From: Spinacia oleracea | Lineage: Eukaryota > Streptophyta > Magnoliopsida > Caryophyllales > Amaranthaceae | Direction: 5' to 3' | Length of the DNA: 64,000 nucleotides | Assembly: GCF_020520425.1 (NCBI RefSeq) | Contig: NC_079487.1 | Span: forward strand, 132,578,385 to 132,642,384 | In this document: in pieces, positions 24,757 through 37,132 of the stretch | Numbering within the stretch: position 1 is the first letter of the stretch | Layout of the letters: each line of letters starts with the position of its first letter | Notes under the pieces: generated by a model | The model's input: the letters and a program-made list of their open reading frames with translations, nothing else | The model's database searches: none | What the model was told of the DNA's origin: nothing | Position numbers and translations under genes: made by a program

Positions 24757-25434
24757 ATGATAATCTATATTACAGTCAATTACACTTTAATAACATACAC
24801 AGTAACATTTAAAAAATTGATAAAGATTTGCCTTCTGTTGATTAGTATGGATATAGATACAAATGAAAATCGACACAGAGCTTGGTTGCAACAAAAGATA
24901 GCAAGATTGGCGGCTAGACGGAGATTACTATTTAAAAGGAATTTAGATCATAACAACGTGACTTTCACACGGCGTCGTCTCTCACTGGAGAAAGAAGCCA
25001 ACGGATATACTTGCCCATTGAATACGAACAATGACGTGCCAAAGGATATAATTGGCCATTGCGTGGATCTTTTGTAATTTAGTTAGAACATAGTGGGCAA
25101 TTACATTACAAAAAAATCGAGATAATCCTTGGTTGTCAAGCTTCACGTATTAAAGAATTTGCAACACATGTAAGTGTACACTTTGTTGAGTTTAATAACA
25201 TCGATTTGAAGACGTCTAACCATTATATCTAATTTTATTTGTGTTTAGGAATCCGGAGACAATGTTTTGAGGAAGTATTTAAGTGAATGTCTTATGAATT
25301 CATTCACTTTTATCATATGTGCCCCGCAAACAGAGCAAGAAGAAATAAGGGTCGCTGCAATTTTTCAAGTGAAATGGGAGGAGAAATTTTGTTATTTACA
25401 AGAGAACATCAACAAAATTAAAGTATCTACATAG
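24757..25434 (+). pseudogene. Unrecognised coding relic in two parts
   Basis: Part one is an open frame ending at 25077 whose plausible start is the ATG at 24847: 76 residues with a strongly basic segment (KIARLAARRRLLFKRN) and TRRRLSLEKEANGYTC. Part two, in another frame, runs from about 25088 (EHSGQLHYKKIEIILGCQ) across a well-formed intron (donor CAT|GTAAGT near 25170, acceptor TTTAG near 25249) into IICAPQTEQEEIRVAAIFQV and stops at about 25434. The good splice signals and amino-acid composition suggest real former coding sequence. The frame change between the parts and the lack of a recognised family argue for a decayed gene or a fragment carried by a transposon. Confidence 0.3.
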
Positions 25435-25771
25435 TCAATTTTACTATTTCGAATGTTTTTAGACTATCATGGAACTAGAACTTAATTTTAGATATTTTTG
25501 AGCTTCTTACTTCGAATTAATTGATTTTTTAAGACACATACAATGTTTAGATACATTTTAATTTAAGAGATTTTATATTTTTAACAGGCATAGACTAGTT
25601 TTCTTTTATAGGAAGATTTATAATTTTTTTAGTATTCATATTTTCCAAAGTACTCCTAACAAAAGTAAAACCAGGCCAAGCACAGCATTATGCAGTTCTA
25701 GAGTTCAAACACTGCTCATTTGCAATCGACCCTCTCATCATTCTTCACTCCTCTCGCTTCTGGTGGCGAGC

Positions 25772-28700
25772 ATGGAGGCGATGATGGGAACACAGCAAGG
25801 TCAAACTCAAGCACCACCGCAACAACCACCTCAACCGGAGAAGGTGGTAGAGAAGCTTAACTCAGCAGTACAGCAGCAGCTCAACTTAGATTCCGTCAAA
25901 ACTCGTGCCATTAGTCTCTTCAAAGCCATCTCTCGCATTCTCGAAGATTTCGATGTCTTATCTCGCTCCAATGCCCTCCCCAAATGGTTCCATTTCTCTC
26001 TCCAATTTATTTCAGCTTTATTGTTGATCAGATTCCCTGGAATTGATGTTTTAATTAATGCGTAATTGGAACAAGAACCCTAATTTTCTTTTGAATTGAT
26101 CATTAATGCATAAAAAAATAGACATTCCATTAATTTAGGGTTTTGTGTTCTTTAATTTCGTTGCTAGAGAAAATGTTAAGGCTTTTTAATTGATCGAGAA
26201 AATGTTATTGCTATGTTTTATTCACCTGATATTTATGAACTTATCTTATTCTTATCGGTGCAAAATTGGTGCTCCAAATTCCTGAAAATTTAAGATTTTT
26301 TTGAAACTTCTATGAGTATTTTTTTTATTATTATATGAACATTTTCTTCTTCTTCCTGAAAATAAGTAAAAATGATATCAAGATAATAGAGTTTAATTTT
26401 CATGCTGCAATGCCTTTTCGTTGATCACATATCATTAGTGTGAACATTACCCTGGTGCTTTTAAAGAAGCTTTGGATTCCCGTGAGGAGGATTCGGATGT
26501 ACACAACTATCTGCACCGCAACAATTATCTGCCACCAAAGAGCTAAAGGAACCTCTTTGATTTAGTCCATTATATAGTCTGAAACAAAGAAAACCTGAAT
26601 TTACTGGTTTAATTGGAAATGGCTTATGTTAATTGCATATTTTTTGGACCAATCTCCTTTTATTTTATGTCACTGGAAGTACTTTATCTTTCTAAATTTT
26701 TGACATCAACTCTGTAATTGAACACTCTAATTGTTGGGAAGGGAGGAAGCTAGGCTTGTCTTAGGAGAGAGATTTAAGCTTTGAAGGGGTTTGCTATTTG
26801 ATGAGAATTAGAGTTGACACTTTTTCTGGCTGGATATTGTTTTATGAGTTGTTTCATAATATGTATGTGAATCACTTACTGGAGTGTCTGGCACAGGCAA
26901 GATGTTGTCGGTCAATTTTCGATGGTGAATCTCGAGTTGTTCAACATTGTGGAAGACATCAAGAAGGTCTCAAAGGCTTTTGTGGTTCATCCTAGGAATG
27001 TCAATGCTGAGAATGCAACAAGTATGCCACTTCAATTGTGTTTGTAGTTTTGTATAGTTAATCCTACTTTTTCAATATCTTCTACATTTTTGCTCGTAAC
27101 AATAGGTTGATATAGCTAGAAAGTGACCTAGATTGTATTCAGTACTTCAGCAGCAACGATGTCTAGATCTCAAATTTGATGAATGAAATCTTAGAATTCA
27201 TTAAATATTTTGTTTTTAATAAACCACAACAGAAATAAGGAATTTTCTTCACAAAATAAGAAAGCTATGCCTTAAATAAAGCCGCATATTCGCACCAAAA
27301 AGAAAATAAAAAAATAAAAAATAAAGCTGCATATTTGAGAGTTTCATATCAAAGGCGAATGTGCTAGAATAGTAAAAGCGAGAGAGGAGAGAAAAAGTAA
27401 CACAGGGAGCTGACTGAGGAGAGAAAGAAGTAACATAGGGAGCTGATTGAGGAGAAGTCCTTAGAGAGAAAATTGAGATATAAAGAATGAAGTACTGGGA
27501 ATTCTGTAGTAGTTTGTTTATTTCCGCTGTAATTACAATTCATTTTCCATTCAGTACTCCCTGTCATGCTGTCGTCCAAGCTCTTGCCTGAGATGGAAGT
27601 GGATGACAATTCAAAGAGAGATCAGTTGCTTCTTGGCATGCAAAATCTGCCTATACCCACGCAAATTGATAAGCTTAAGGTGACTTGATGTTGCTGATTT
27701 AGCATTCAACTACTTGAATCAATTAATTTTTAAAAGATGACTGTTCTCTGTGGCAGGCTAGAATTGACATGATTGCTGCCGCCTGTGAAAGTGCTGAAAA
27801 GGTTATAGGTGAGACCCGCAAAGCCTATGGTCTGGATACACGTCAGAGGATGAGCACTGTCCCTACTTTGGACAAGGCCTTTTCTGCTAAAATTCAAGAA
27901 AAGGAAAATTTACTAAGGGCTGCTGTCAATCATGGTGAAGGTAAGTTTTCAAAGAGTTGCAAGGCAAAAGGGTGTGCTTATACCCAGATTTATTTTTATT
28001 TTGAATGGTAGTCAGACATCTATTTGTGTAGCACTATTGCTGTCTCTCTTCCCCCACCTTCTGTGTTCGTGTAAGTGCATGTATGTTTTGTGATTTCTTT
28101 TTATTGATTTTTCCTTTATCTTTTATTATGGGGTTGCTAGGCCAATCAATGAGGCCTGTTCTTTTTCTTTGTTTGGGTGGTGATTAGTAGACTTGTGGCT
28201 TTCGGGTGATGATGCTAATGATTTATTCCAATGTGACCTATTAATGTCTTGCTATAAGGCATGGCAATCTCTGTCTAGGATGACAATGCTAAACTAGTGA
28301 GATTTTAACAGACTTTGTTCTGTGTAAGTGGTTAATTCACCACTACGCTGTCTTGCCCTTGCCTGAACTCAGTGTTCTGATATGGGGTATTTTGATAGGT
28401 CTTTTGTTATCTACCTCTGAGGTTCTTGATTTCTATGCTGGGCAGGGTTAAGGCTGCCTGTAGACCAGAGGCATGTTACTTCTCCACTTCCCTCACATCT
28501 TGCTGATGTGCTTACTGTTGGTGACGGGGGGCAGACTTATGGTGATGGATCTGGTAAAAAGGAGTTTCTTTCTTTTCATGTCTGATCTTCAACCACATTC
28601 TATCTGAATATTTATCAGATCTTTTTTTTTAAAAATGCACAATATTGGATTTCCTCTTTCAGGTATGTACTCAAAGAACACTCCTGTGATATCCGGAAAT

Positions 28701-31700
28701 CACAATAATCAGGGACTTCCACTACAGGTTAATAGCATCTACAACATGCGTTATCCCTCCCAGTTTCTAAATTCAAATCCCATTCAATTTCGTTTTGTTA
28801 AGCCACTTTCTTTCAATAAATCTACTCCGTAGTTAGTTTCAATTCTTTCAACACTTTGTGTCCAAAGCAGATCTATTGTAGCTCAAGATGAGCAATTTGC
28901 TGACTAGTTAAACAGAAGCATAAATGTGTCATTATCTCTTTTTACTGTACCTGTCTGGAAAATAAAATATTACTACTGCTTTTGCAGTTTCTTTGTAGGT
29001 CTTCTAGTTCTTTTATTTTTGAAGTTACCTAGAATTATAGTTCCAGCTAGTTTTTTTGTATGGTCTTGTGTGTGGAAACTTTTGTTGAAAGGACTCTGCC
29101 TTCTCTTCTGGACCTGATTGAATATAATTCTTCTGATGCTCAGATGCAGGCTTCTGGCGGACAGCTTCTTGGAAGATCAGTGCCTTCACCTTCTACTGCC
29201 ACAGTAGCATCTACCGCCGAGAATACAGCATCTCCAATGCAATATGCAAACTCACCTAGATCTGGTACGAACATGATTAATGCACCTTCTTCCCAACAGC
29301 AAACACTCCAACAGCAACATCAGCTGCAACAACAGAGAAAAATGATGCAGCTTCCTACTCAGCAGCAGCAGCAGCAACTTCTTGCTCAGCAGCAATTTAG
29401 ACAGTCTGCGATGCAGGGTTTGGCTCAGGTATTTATCATGCTTTTGCCCAAAATTATAGTTTCGGGTATTCTTAAGTACTCTGTGTCCTCTCTGTGGTTT
29501 TCTGTTGATTTTGTTTTAGTTTCATGTTGTATTTTTATTTACTAGAATTACGTATTACATTTGCAATTCACATGTATACGATCTTTTGTGCTCACCGTCC
29601 AAAGTACTTACATTTGTGGTCTCAAGCTGTTTCACCTCACACATTCTGTTGGTATCTGGCGTGTACGGCAGATGTTAACTAGTTCCTGCTATCCAATGTA
29701 AAAAAAAAAAAAAAAAAACTAGTTCCTGCTAATATTGCATTAGATAATAAAGTCTAGGCAAGGTTAGGGGCTCAGGGAAAAGTTTAAGGGATTTTGATAC
29801 TTTTTATGTTTAGATCCCTGCGAAGGTTAGAGATAGCATTCCACCGAACGGTCCTTTTTCTTAACTGATTTTTTTTTTTTCTTTTGGGTGAATGGTGGTT
29901 AGTTAGTTTTAATTATCTTAATAAACTTTGCTAAGGTTGGGTGGAGTCATGGAGGGAGTCAAGAATGATATGAAGAATTTGGGTTTGCTAGAACATATAA
30001 TAGTTGATAAAGTAACGGAGAAAGCGGATCTTGTTGTTGAACACCGGTGATTAAATCTTTGGATCATGCATCCGACCTTATCTTATTGGGATTAAGGCTT
30101 TGACATTGTTGTTGTGTAAACTCCGCTAGAAATTCTGTGTGACTCGGTACGACTCACATAATTTTATTACTACTTTCTCCACTCTTTAACCCATTTAACT
30201 TATTTGATTATTCTTTTGTTTTCTTACAAGATTCGATTACTTACATTTACTTTGTAATTATTATTATGATTTCTTATTACATTCCACTACTTACATTAAT
30301 TAATTACTCTTTTCTTGCAATATTCCACTTTTCTGTCTACAGACTCTTATTATAAAATCATTGTCTTATTTCTTGAGTGGCTTGAGCCCATTAAACTGAA
30401 ATGGAGGTAGTTTGTGCTTGCATCTTTCAACAAGATCAATGACCTAGAGATCAATGCCTAGTTTGAGTATGGGCAATGAGATTTGCTGTCTTTATTTGAA
30501 CTTCGGCCCAGTTATTCAGGAATATCTTTTCTATTTGTCCAAAATTAGCCCTATTGAGTATTGCCAAAGGATTAACTTTATTTAGTTGGATATGTGATAC
30601 ACTGCCTACTGTTCTCTTGGGGTAAAAGAAGGAACTCATACATGTAATGCAGTTAGCTAGAAAAATGAAAATTGGAGGATTTCGTATCTTTACAGTATGT
30701 TTTGATAGCTATCATGTCAGGAAGGGGAAGGGATTTAAGGAGATGGAAAGAGTGAGCTTGTATTTTCCTTTCAAATCTTTCCAGCAACTGAAGGATTAGG
30801 AAAAGAAACTCCATATTCTTTTCTTCCTTTCCCCAGATGTCATATCCAAACAAGGGGAAATGAATCTTCTCTTCCTTATCTAAAACTGAGTGGCTATAAT
30901 TGATTCTTTCAAGGTTTCTAATCTGTATATATATTTTTGCCAGCTGCAAGGACAATCTCAGATGCAATTTTCTCAACCATTAGCGAGCCAACAATTTCAA
31001 AGTAGGCAGCTGCCCACTGGACATATTGGACAAAGCCAACTCAGCCAAGGAAACCAGCTGAATCGGCATATTGGCCAATTTTCTGGAGCTGCTAATACAG
31101 CATTATTCAACGCTTCTCAGAATTCACCTAATGCTTCTGTGGTAGAACATGCACCTCATCCCTCACTGAAACTGTGATTGCATCTTTTCATTTGGTCTTA
31201 TGTCCTTTTAACAATTTTGCTAGTCTTAAACCATGTTTGCATTAGACATGTATTATATGCTCTTGCGTTCCTTTCTTTGTCTTTATGAGTTCTTTGTGCA
31301 AGTGTTTAGGATATCATGCTAACGTAAGATACCTTCATGCCATTTAAATGTTGTGTGCTTTCACCACGTTGGTATATGCGAAAATATTTCTTCTTTTTCT
31401 TGATCTTTGTCATGGTATCATATAAACTTACCTGATTAGAATATCTTGTCCACTCCCAATTGGTTTTACTTTTGGCATGCATCGTGATTGTCGTGAATTG
31501 ATGACTTGTATATTGTTTTCAATGTTTACATGTTGAATACTATCTGGTTTTGACACATGACAATGATTGATCTTTTTCCTGCTTCACAATGTAAATGCTC
31601 ACTCCATTATAGGCTGTGTATATAAAATAAACTTGACTGAAGGATACATGAAAATCACTACTATTATGGATGACAAATGAACAATGGACAAGTTAGTGTA

Positions 31701-34700
31701 ATATTATGAACAATATGTATTTACCGTGGCAATATAAATAAACACAAAGTATAGGGGGGGGGGGGGGTAGGGGTACTATCATCCAATAGGTATCCATGCC
31801 ATATATTATATATCTAATCAATATTAATGTGTACAACACCGTTTTTTGTTCGCAAACCAAAATGATTATTATGATGAATGGAAACGCAAATCGGTTGGCA
31901 TACTAAGTAGGGTTTTTATTTTTCTTTATCGCCAAAATTTAACCTTGAAGGGGGAAAATTCATACAAGGGTGTTTGAATTTCCAGGGTGTATTCAACATA
32001 TTGATCATGAATATAATCTTACAATGATACTTAAATCATATATTTGCATGGTTTAAAAAGGCAAAGAGAATAACCGAATAATCATTGCAATAATTTTCAA
32101 ATTTATTACGAAGTATACCCTAAAGAAAAATGCATATCACCCAATGCAAACTTCTTTTTTCTTGACGGCCACAAAACAAAGAAGTACAAGTTATTAAGTA
32201 ATAGAACATTCAAGAATAGATTTTCCAATTTTGTATGACCATAATGTAGACCAGCGTTATATAGTTGCAAATTTCCTTGTACATATTGATAATAAAAGTC
32301 TATTATTCAGTTATCGGATAAGTTTAGTAATTTAGTCACCTGTACTTACAACTTCGCTTTTGAAAACCACAATTTTTCTAATTTGCATCTACATATAAAT
32401 GATGACTTTTACCGTATAACATCTTTTTGTATTTAAGCTTCAAATACAACCATATGAACTTTTTCTTTATTATAGTATAGTTTTTAGTTTATTTTCTATA
32501 AACTTTCTTATTAGTTTTTGATAATTATACACTCTGTGATTTTATTTTTTTGTTTTGTTAGTTAACGATTACTACAAATACATGATTTAATTTTAAGAAA
32601 GTACAAAAAAGAAGAAAGTTAGTATGGTTTAGGTAAGGAAAAAAAATTAAGATAGTGAAACCAGTAGAGATTGTGTTTGTGTGTGGTATTAACTCTGTTA
32701 AGGAGTAAAACCAAAATAGAAATAAAGCAAAATTATAACCAACCCAAAAAACGGATGAAAAATGTAAAGGGTAAAGCAAAACGGAATGAGTATCTATGGA
32801 TGTATTGTTTAATTGTAGGAGAGAAATAAAGATAAACTAGTGATTAGAAAAGAGTAGATAAATGAAGATAAACAGGTGGGTTGAATAAGGGAAAACTTAA
32901 ACTTGTAGTGTGAACGTATCCCAAATATAGAAAATGTTGTTTCGCCAAATAAAAGTGTCGCGATAATGGAAGAACGGAGGGAAGTTTTTTTTTTTTTTTT
33001 TTGTGATGAGTTTTTTGCTTAACTTTTCATGCCAAAATACGAGCAATCATCTTAATAAAATAATCTTCGAATTCTTAAAGCAGAGAATAACTAATAGTTA
33101 ATTATTTATTTTTATCACTCATTTCAGATGTCCATGCCAGCTACAATGACGTCGCAATCAATGCTTCCAAGAATGCAGGTTAGCTCTTTTGATTATTTAA
33201 GGTGATAATGTGTATTATCTGCAGAATATCTACATCAAAAATTTCATTGATGATTTTTCTAATACACTCTCATATCTGTTGTTGTAGCACGTTCAATTTG
33301 AAAAAAATGACGAAGTCAAAATTAATTAATAATGTTTGCAATCTTGTTTTGTGATTGAAATTATTGAATCATGATATGTCTATCTTTGTGATGAAACAAT
33401 TTTTTCTTATATTTTAGACTGATTTGAGGTTTAATTTTTCTGATTTGGCTAAAGAGGAACGAAATTGTAGCATTTTTTAAAGATGAGAATGTGTCCTAAC
33501 ATTTGACAAATTAAAAAGCTAATGGTTTAAATGATTAATCAAATAAATTTCAATCTATTTTTTAAGAATCTGCAAAACCCATTTTGAAATGTATTGGATA
33601 TGTTCATTGGGCTTGTGATGGGCAAAGTATTATTTTTGGTAGGAAATAAATGGGAAGATGATATGTGATATTGATATTGATATTGGGAGTAGAGGCTTAG
33701 AAGTGAATACCTAAATTATAAGGAAGTTTTAAAGGAACCTAATTGTTTAACTCTCAAAGTTTGTACAATACATATGCTTGCTTATTCATAGAAATTGTCA
33801 AGCCTCAATAATCGATATTACAACTTCAGGGAGGTAGAGGGGGTTGGGGTTTGCATGACCCGGAAATATCACCCTTAAGACGGTAACGTCTGAACCCTAA
33901 ACATGCCGGGTTGGAATCCCTGGCCGGACCTCTCCTGTATGGGGTTGTTTCCGTGTGCCGCCCCGTGAAGGGTTAATAGAGACCCCGAAAAAAAAAATCA
34001 ACATTACATGGAAAACCTCTTGCCAGTTGCCACTTCCTGAATGTGTTGAGTAGTCACACAATCCAGCTACGCAAGTGGGATATATATAGGTCTTACTAGG
34101 TAGTCTCTTAAATTTCCAAAACTTACTAGATTCCACTAAGATCTAACTCAAATATTTAAATGCTTAAATAGCTAATATTGCATTCCGGTATTTTTCAATC
34201 AAAGATCTGTCAACACCCTCTATCTTAGATGCTTCTGGAATTCCCATAACTAGGTTGCTTAGAAGTTCTCAATTTGCTTCAGACTCTGTTGTACTGAATG
34301 TTCACGACATTACTGCTTTGTCCTTGAGATTTTCTTTTGTAAAAGCCTGGGTTGTGTTTAATTTTCTTCAGACTTCAAGGGAGGTGGTGAGGGGGTGTTG
34401 GTGAATGATGATCAAACATTAGAAGTTCTTTATCATAAAAGGCATTGTTTGGAACATTTATTGAAGAAATCATTTTTAGCTAAAATTTTACTTTTCTTGT
34501 TGTATTATTTGGTGTTTATTTATTTGGATTGAGCAGCGTTGTTGTGTTAGATAAATATTCTGTAGTTCTACTGTTTCGATTGCTTGTACTCGTGAATGAT
34601 TGATTATGAAAATAATTTTATTTTCTTATGTACTTCATTCAGTGTACGATATATTGCACCATGACTCTTGATTCAGTATTGCACCTTTGCCCTTGACTGC

Positions 34701-35165
34701 CTCTTTGTAGATACTTTTGTATCTAGGAATTAACAATGTTTAAAAAAAATCATTTGTGAATAAACTGCTTTGAGCTTGTTATGGTATTAACATGCATTGG
34801 CAATTACCTGTTGTATATTTAGCAGTTTGCATTACCTGGCGGCAACCCTCAAAGGACTCATCCTTCCCAGATGCTTAGTGATCAGAGTATGAGATCTTTT
34901 TTCCTTTCGAAGTTGCGTATTTATTGTATTTGTAATTGTTAATGTTTGGAAATTACAGTTGTTGTCTTGCTTTACAGTGTTTAATATGGGAGCAAATCAA
35001 GCGAGTATGATGAGTTTACCGCAGCAACAACAGGTTCCTCAAGGTGCTTTTGGAAGTATGTCACAGAATTCTCAAAATCTGCAGTCTAATATGGTACCTC
35101 TTCAAAATGCAACCCAAAACCTCCAAAATTTTCAACAACAACAAAGACAGCAGAATCAGCAATGA
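25772..35165 (+). CDS. MED8: Mediator of RNA polymerase II transcription subunit 8
   Basis: Eleven exons: 25772-25986, 26897-27021, 27555-27679, 27757-27940, 28446-28553, 28663-28727, 29144-29428, 30944-31141, 33128-33178, 34826-34886 and 34978-35165. The protein has 534 residues (Arabidopsis MED8 is about 524). MED8 sits in the Mediator head module and in plants affects flowering time, jasmonate/defence responses and growth. The conserved N-terminal part (LNSAVQQQLNLDSVKTRAIS, then VNLELFNIVEDIKKVSKAFV) is the Med8 helical domain. The C-terminal half is low-complexity and Gln-rich (residues about 322-369 and 500-534), as in other plants. The start is the ATG at 25772, MEAMMGTQQ. The exon 8 donor is a tandem GTGGTA, so one Val is optional. 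Intron 8 (2 kb) is swollen with AT-rich repeat-like DNA. Confidence 0.94.
29691..29716 (+). mobile_element. Minimal poly-A retro-insertion with target-site duplication
   Basis: The 14-mer AACTAGTTCCTGCT occurs at 29677-29690 and again at 29717-29730. Between the copies lie only a handful of bases (ATCCAATGT) and a run of about 17 A. This is the signature of target-primed reverse transcription with extreme 5' truncation, in MED8 intron 7, sense strand. Confidence 0.75.
29990..30117 (+). mobile_element. Probable SINE 3' part (Au-like tail)
   Basis: The segment ends TTGGGATTAAGGCTTTGACA followed by TTGTTGTTGTG. This GGGATTAAGGCTTTG plus TTG-repeat end is, from memory, typical of the plant Au-type SINE family. 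The 5' boundary is not certain and no target duplication was seen. It lies in MED8 intron 7. Confidence 0.35.
31142..33127. other. MED8 intron 8: repeat-like AT-rich insert
   Basis: A 2-kb intron with no exon evidence. It contains a run of 14 G at about 31754-31767. Near its end lies a sequence resembling the right terminus of a Stowaway MITE (AACGGAGGGA at about 32972-32981) followed by an 18-20 T tract. The matching left terminus was not identified with confidence, so the insert cannot be bounded. Confidence 0.35.
33836..33990 (+). mobile_element. Candidate tRNA-derived SINE
   Basis: A GC-rich island in MED8 intron 9 contains a B-box-like GGGTTGGAATCCC (about 33908-33920), CC/GG-rich arms, and an A-only tail (CCCCGAAAAAAAAAA, about 33982-33996). 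The A box is less clear and the target duplication is only suggestive (ATTACA on both sides). Confidence 0.45.
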
Positions 35166-36128
35166 TTCTGAAACTTTGTTTTTGTAGAGAATATTCAGTA
35201 ACGTGGAGTGTGTTACTATAGCCATTATGAAGGTGATTCTTGGATTTACAGTCCATAGAAAGTGCACCATTTTGGATCTGTGCCACTGCATTTTGGGATA
35301 TTGTAAGTTAATGTAGCCCTACAAATGTAAATGTAATTGTTAATTCTAGTTTATAGCAAGTGAAGTAGTCATTTTGGGGTTTCACCATTGCATAATGTGG
35401 CCATTAATATTTTGGTTCATTGCGATCTTCTTTTCTCGACGTTATTTTCTTAAGTTGCATGATGGTGCAGGTATTATGGTCTTACAATGGCAAGGCGAAA
35501 GCTGTTTTTGCCCTACATATTAGGCTCTTGGATCGGTATATATGTATTTTGATTTGTTACAACTTGTATCTACCGAAGGAGTTACAATTTTCAGGATATG
35601 CTCTGTATGTTCTAAGAATTACAAGAAAACGGTTGACAACAATGTTTATGGATGAGCAAAACATTATGATATTAAGTGTAGCAGTGTAGGTGACATCTGA
35701 AATCAAAACTTTATTTATAAAGTACAGCATGAAGTATAATAGACATGTTATAATTCCTTTATCAATCGAATATGTTATTTATTATTTAGAAAGTTCTGAA
35801 ATTTATTCAACATAGAGAGCAATAAAAATGAATCTTTTTTGTTCTTCCTTTTTCTTTCTTTGGAGGGAGTCAAATTGAGACAAACAAATATTATTTCAAA
35901 GAATAGTAGGCAGATTTCTCAGCGCCTCAACCATCTAGGCCTCTACCAACCCTTTTGATATTTACAAATAAATCTTCTTCCATTGAGCATGGATCTTTCT
36001 TTTGGCCCCATTTCTCCCAAAATGAAGAGTAGCTAAAAATACAAGGTAGTTACAAAAACCAGCTGAAAAACGCTACTATGTCATTGTATTTGTTGCGGAA
36101 CCTACAGTCGCAAAATCGGGTGAATTTT
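35166..36128. other. MED8 3' UTR and convergent spacer
   Basis: The first roughly 250-300 bases after the MED8 stop are probably 3' UTR. The remainder lies between two convergent genes and shows no recognisable coding sequence; the open frame at 35420-35689 has no family match I know. Confidence 0.45.
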
Positions 36129-37058
36129 CTAGTTATGGTGAAGTTTCGATGGCCGGTTGAGGTTCTCACCGCAGCAACTGCAGCATCTGAGTGCAAACCA
36201 CTCCAACCTGAAGTTTCATGAAAAGTGGTCAATGAGTGCAAATTACCCCATATTTTGATGTATCTGGTTGAAATTTTGTTATTTATTACCCCATATTTTG
36301 ATGTATCTGGTTGAAAATTTGTTATTTGTAGTTATTTCTTTTCTCGTACAGCAACAATAACCCCTTAGTTCCAAAATGATTTGGGGTCGGCTAACATGAA
36401 TCGTCGTAGGAGATTTATTTCTTTTCTCATAGTTCCTCCATTATTTTTTATTGACACGGTTCTTTAGGTACATTTGTCAAAACGATAACCCATAAATCGC
36501 AAAAAGAAGCAAAAACAATAATAAATAAATAAATAAATAAAAAGCATGTCAACGACGGAGTAATAAGAAATGGAGCAAGTATAGACCTTTTTGCATTAAT
36601 GCTAGCACACTGGTATAGTTTGTGGTTCACCACTCCACCTACAAGTCATACTACACATTTCTTTTCCTTCTCTTTTTCATTTATCTTTTATTTCAGCAAC
36701 TCTTTTACAAAGAAGTAAAAGTAAATAAATAACCAGTACAAGTTTCATGGAAAAACATAGATAAATCAAGTGCTTACAGTTCCAGGAGGCAGGAAAAAGG
36801 CTGAGAAGATGAATCATCTGCAGATTGAGACTGATCTAAAGAGAAGCTTGACAGGGTAGATACTTTTTTTATTTCAGAAACCCTGCTATTATGTAACAAT
36901 GGAAGTTTCTCGGTTGACGAGTTGGATGAACCGAGTGGCGATAATGGAGGTGACGGTGCCGGGAGGGAAGAAAAGGAGTACTTGAGATTGTCGGGTCCCG
37001 TGCTGACGGGAATCGGGGATGAGGAAGCTGATCTTACTTCATCTTCTTCATCCTTCAT
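36129..37058 (-). CDS. Small Ser-rich protein with Cys-rich C-terminus, hypothetical
   Basis: Two exons on the minus strand, 37058-36778 and 36207-36129, join in frame to give 119 residues. The start (MKDEEDEVRSASSSPIPVST) is preceded by an in-frame TGA only two codons upstream, so this ATG is the first possible one. The donor CT|GTAAGC and the acceptor AAACTTCAG are good. The middle is Ser/Pro-rich (SSLPAPSPPLSP, residues about 30-41). The second exon encodes LEWFALRCCSCCGENLNR, a cysteine cluster near the end. I cannot name a family. The alternative is a one-exon read-through form ending four codons earlier in sense (stop at 36774). It lies convergent with MED8 and in tandem with UTP10. Confidence 0.45.
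36243..36328. repeat. 43-bp tandem duplication
   Basis: TTACCCCATATTTTGATGTA with the following bases up to GTTATTT occurs twice with a 43-bp period and essentially no divergence, in the intron of the small minus-strand gene. Confidence 0.7.
36346..36415 (+). mobile_element. Possible SINE remnant
   Basis: AACCCCTTAGTTCCAAAATG followed by ATTTGGGGTCGGCTAACATG matches, from memory, a very common short plant repeat segment associated with SINEs. The element boundaries were not determined. Confidence 0.3.
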
Positions 37059-37132
37059 TTCTCCTCAACAAAGGGGGCTTTTTCTTTATCAATCCCCCTC
37101 TATAAGTTTGGAATCTTTCCGAGGGGGGTAAG

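Larger units (their letters stand above)
20936..25771. other. Gene-poor, repeat-rich spacer between the RING-CH gene and MED8
   Basis: This 4.8-kb block holds a Helitron with a nested MITE (21038-21714), a second hairpin resembling a Helitron terminus (21971-21996), a possible Copia solo LTR (about 22667-22990), a 30+-bp poly-A tract (about 23551-23584), and an unrecognised coding relic (24757-25434). The remaining AT-rich sequence shows nothing I can name. MED8 promoter sequence should occupy the last few hundred bases. Confidence 0.6.
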
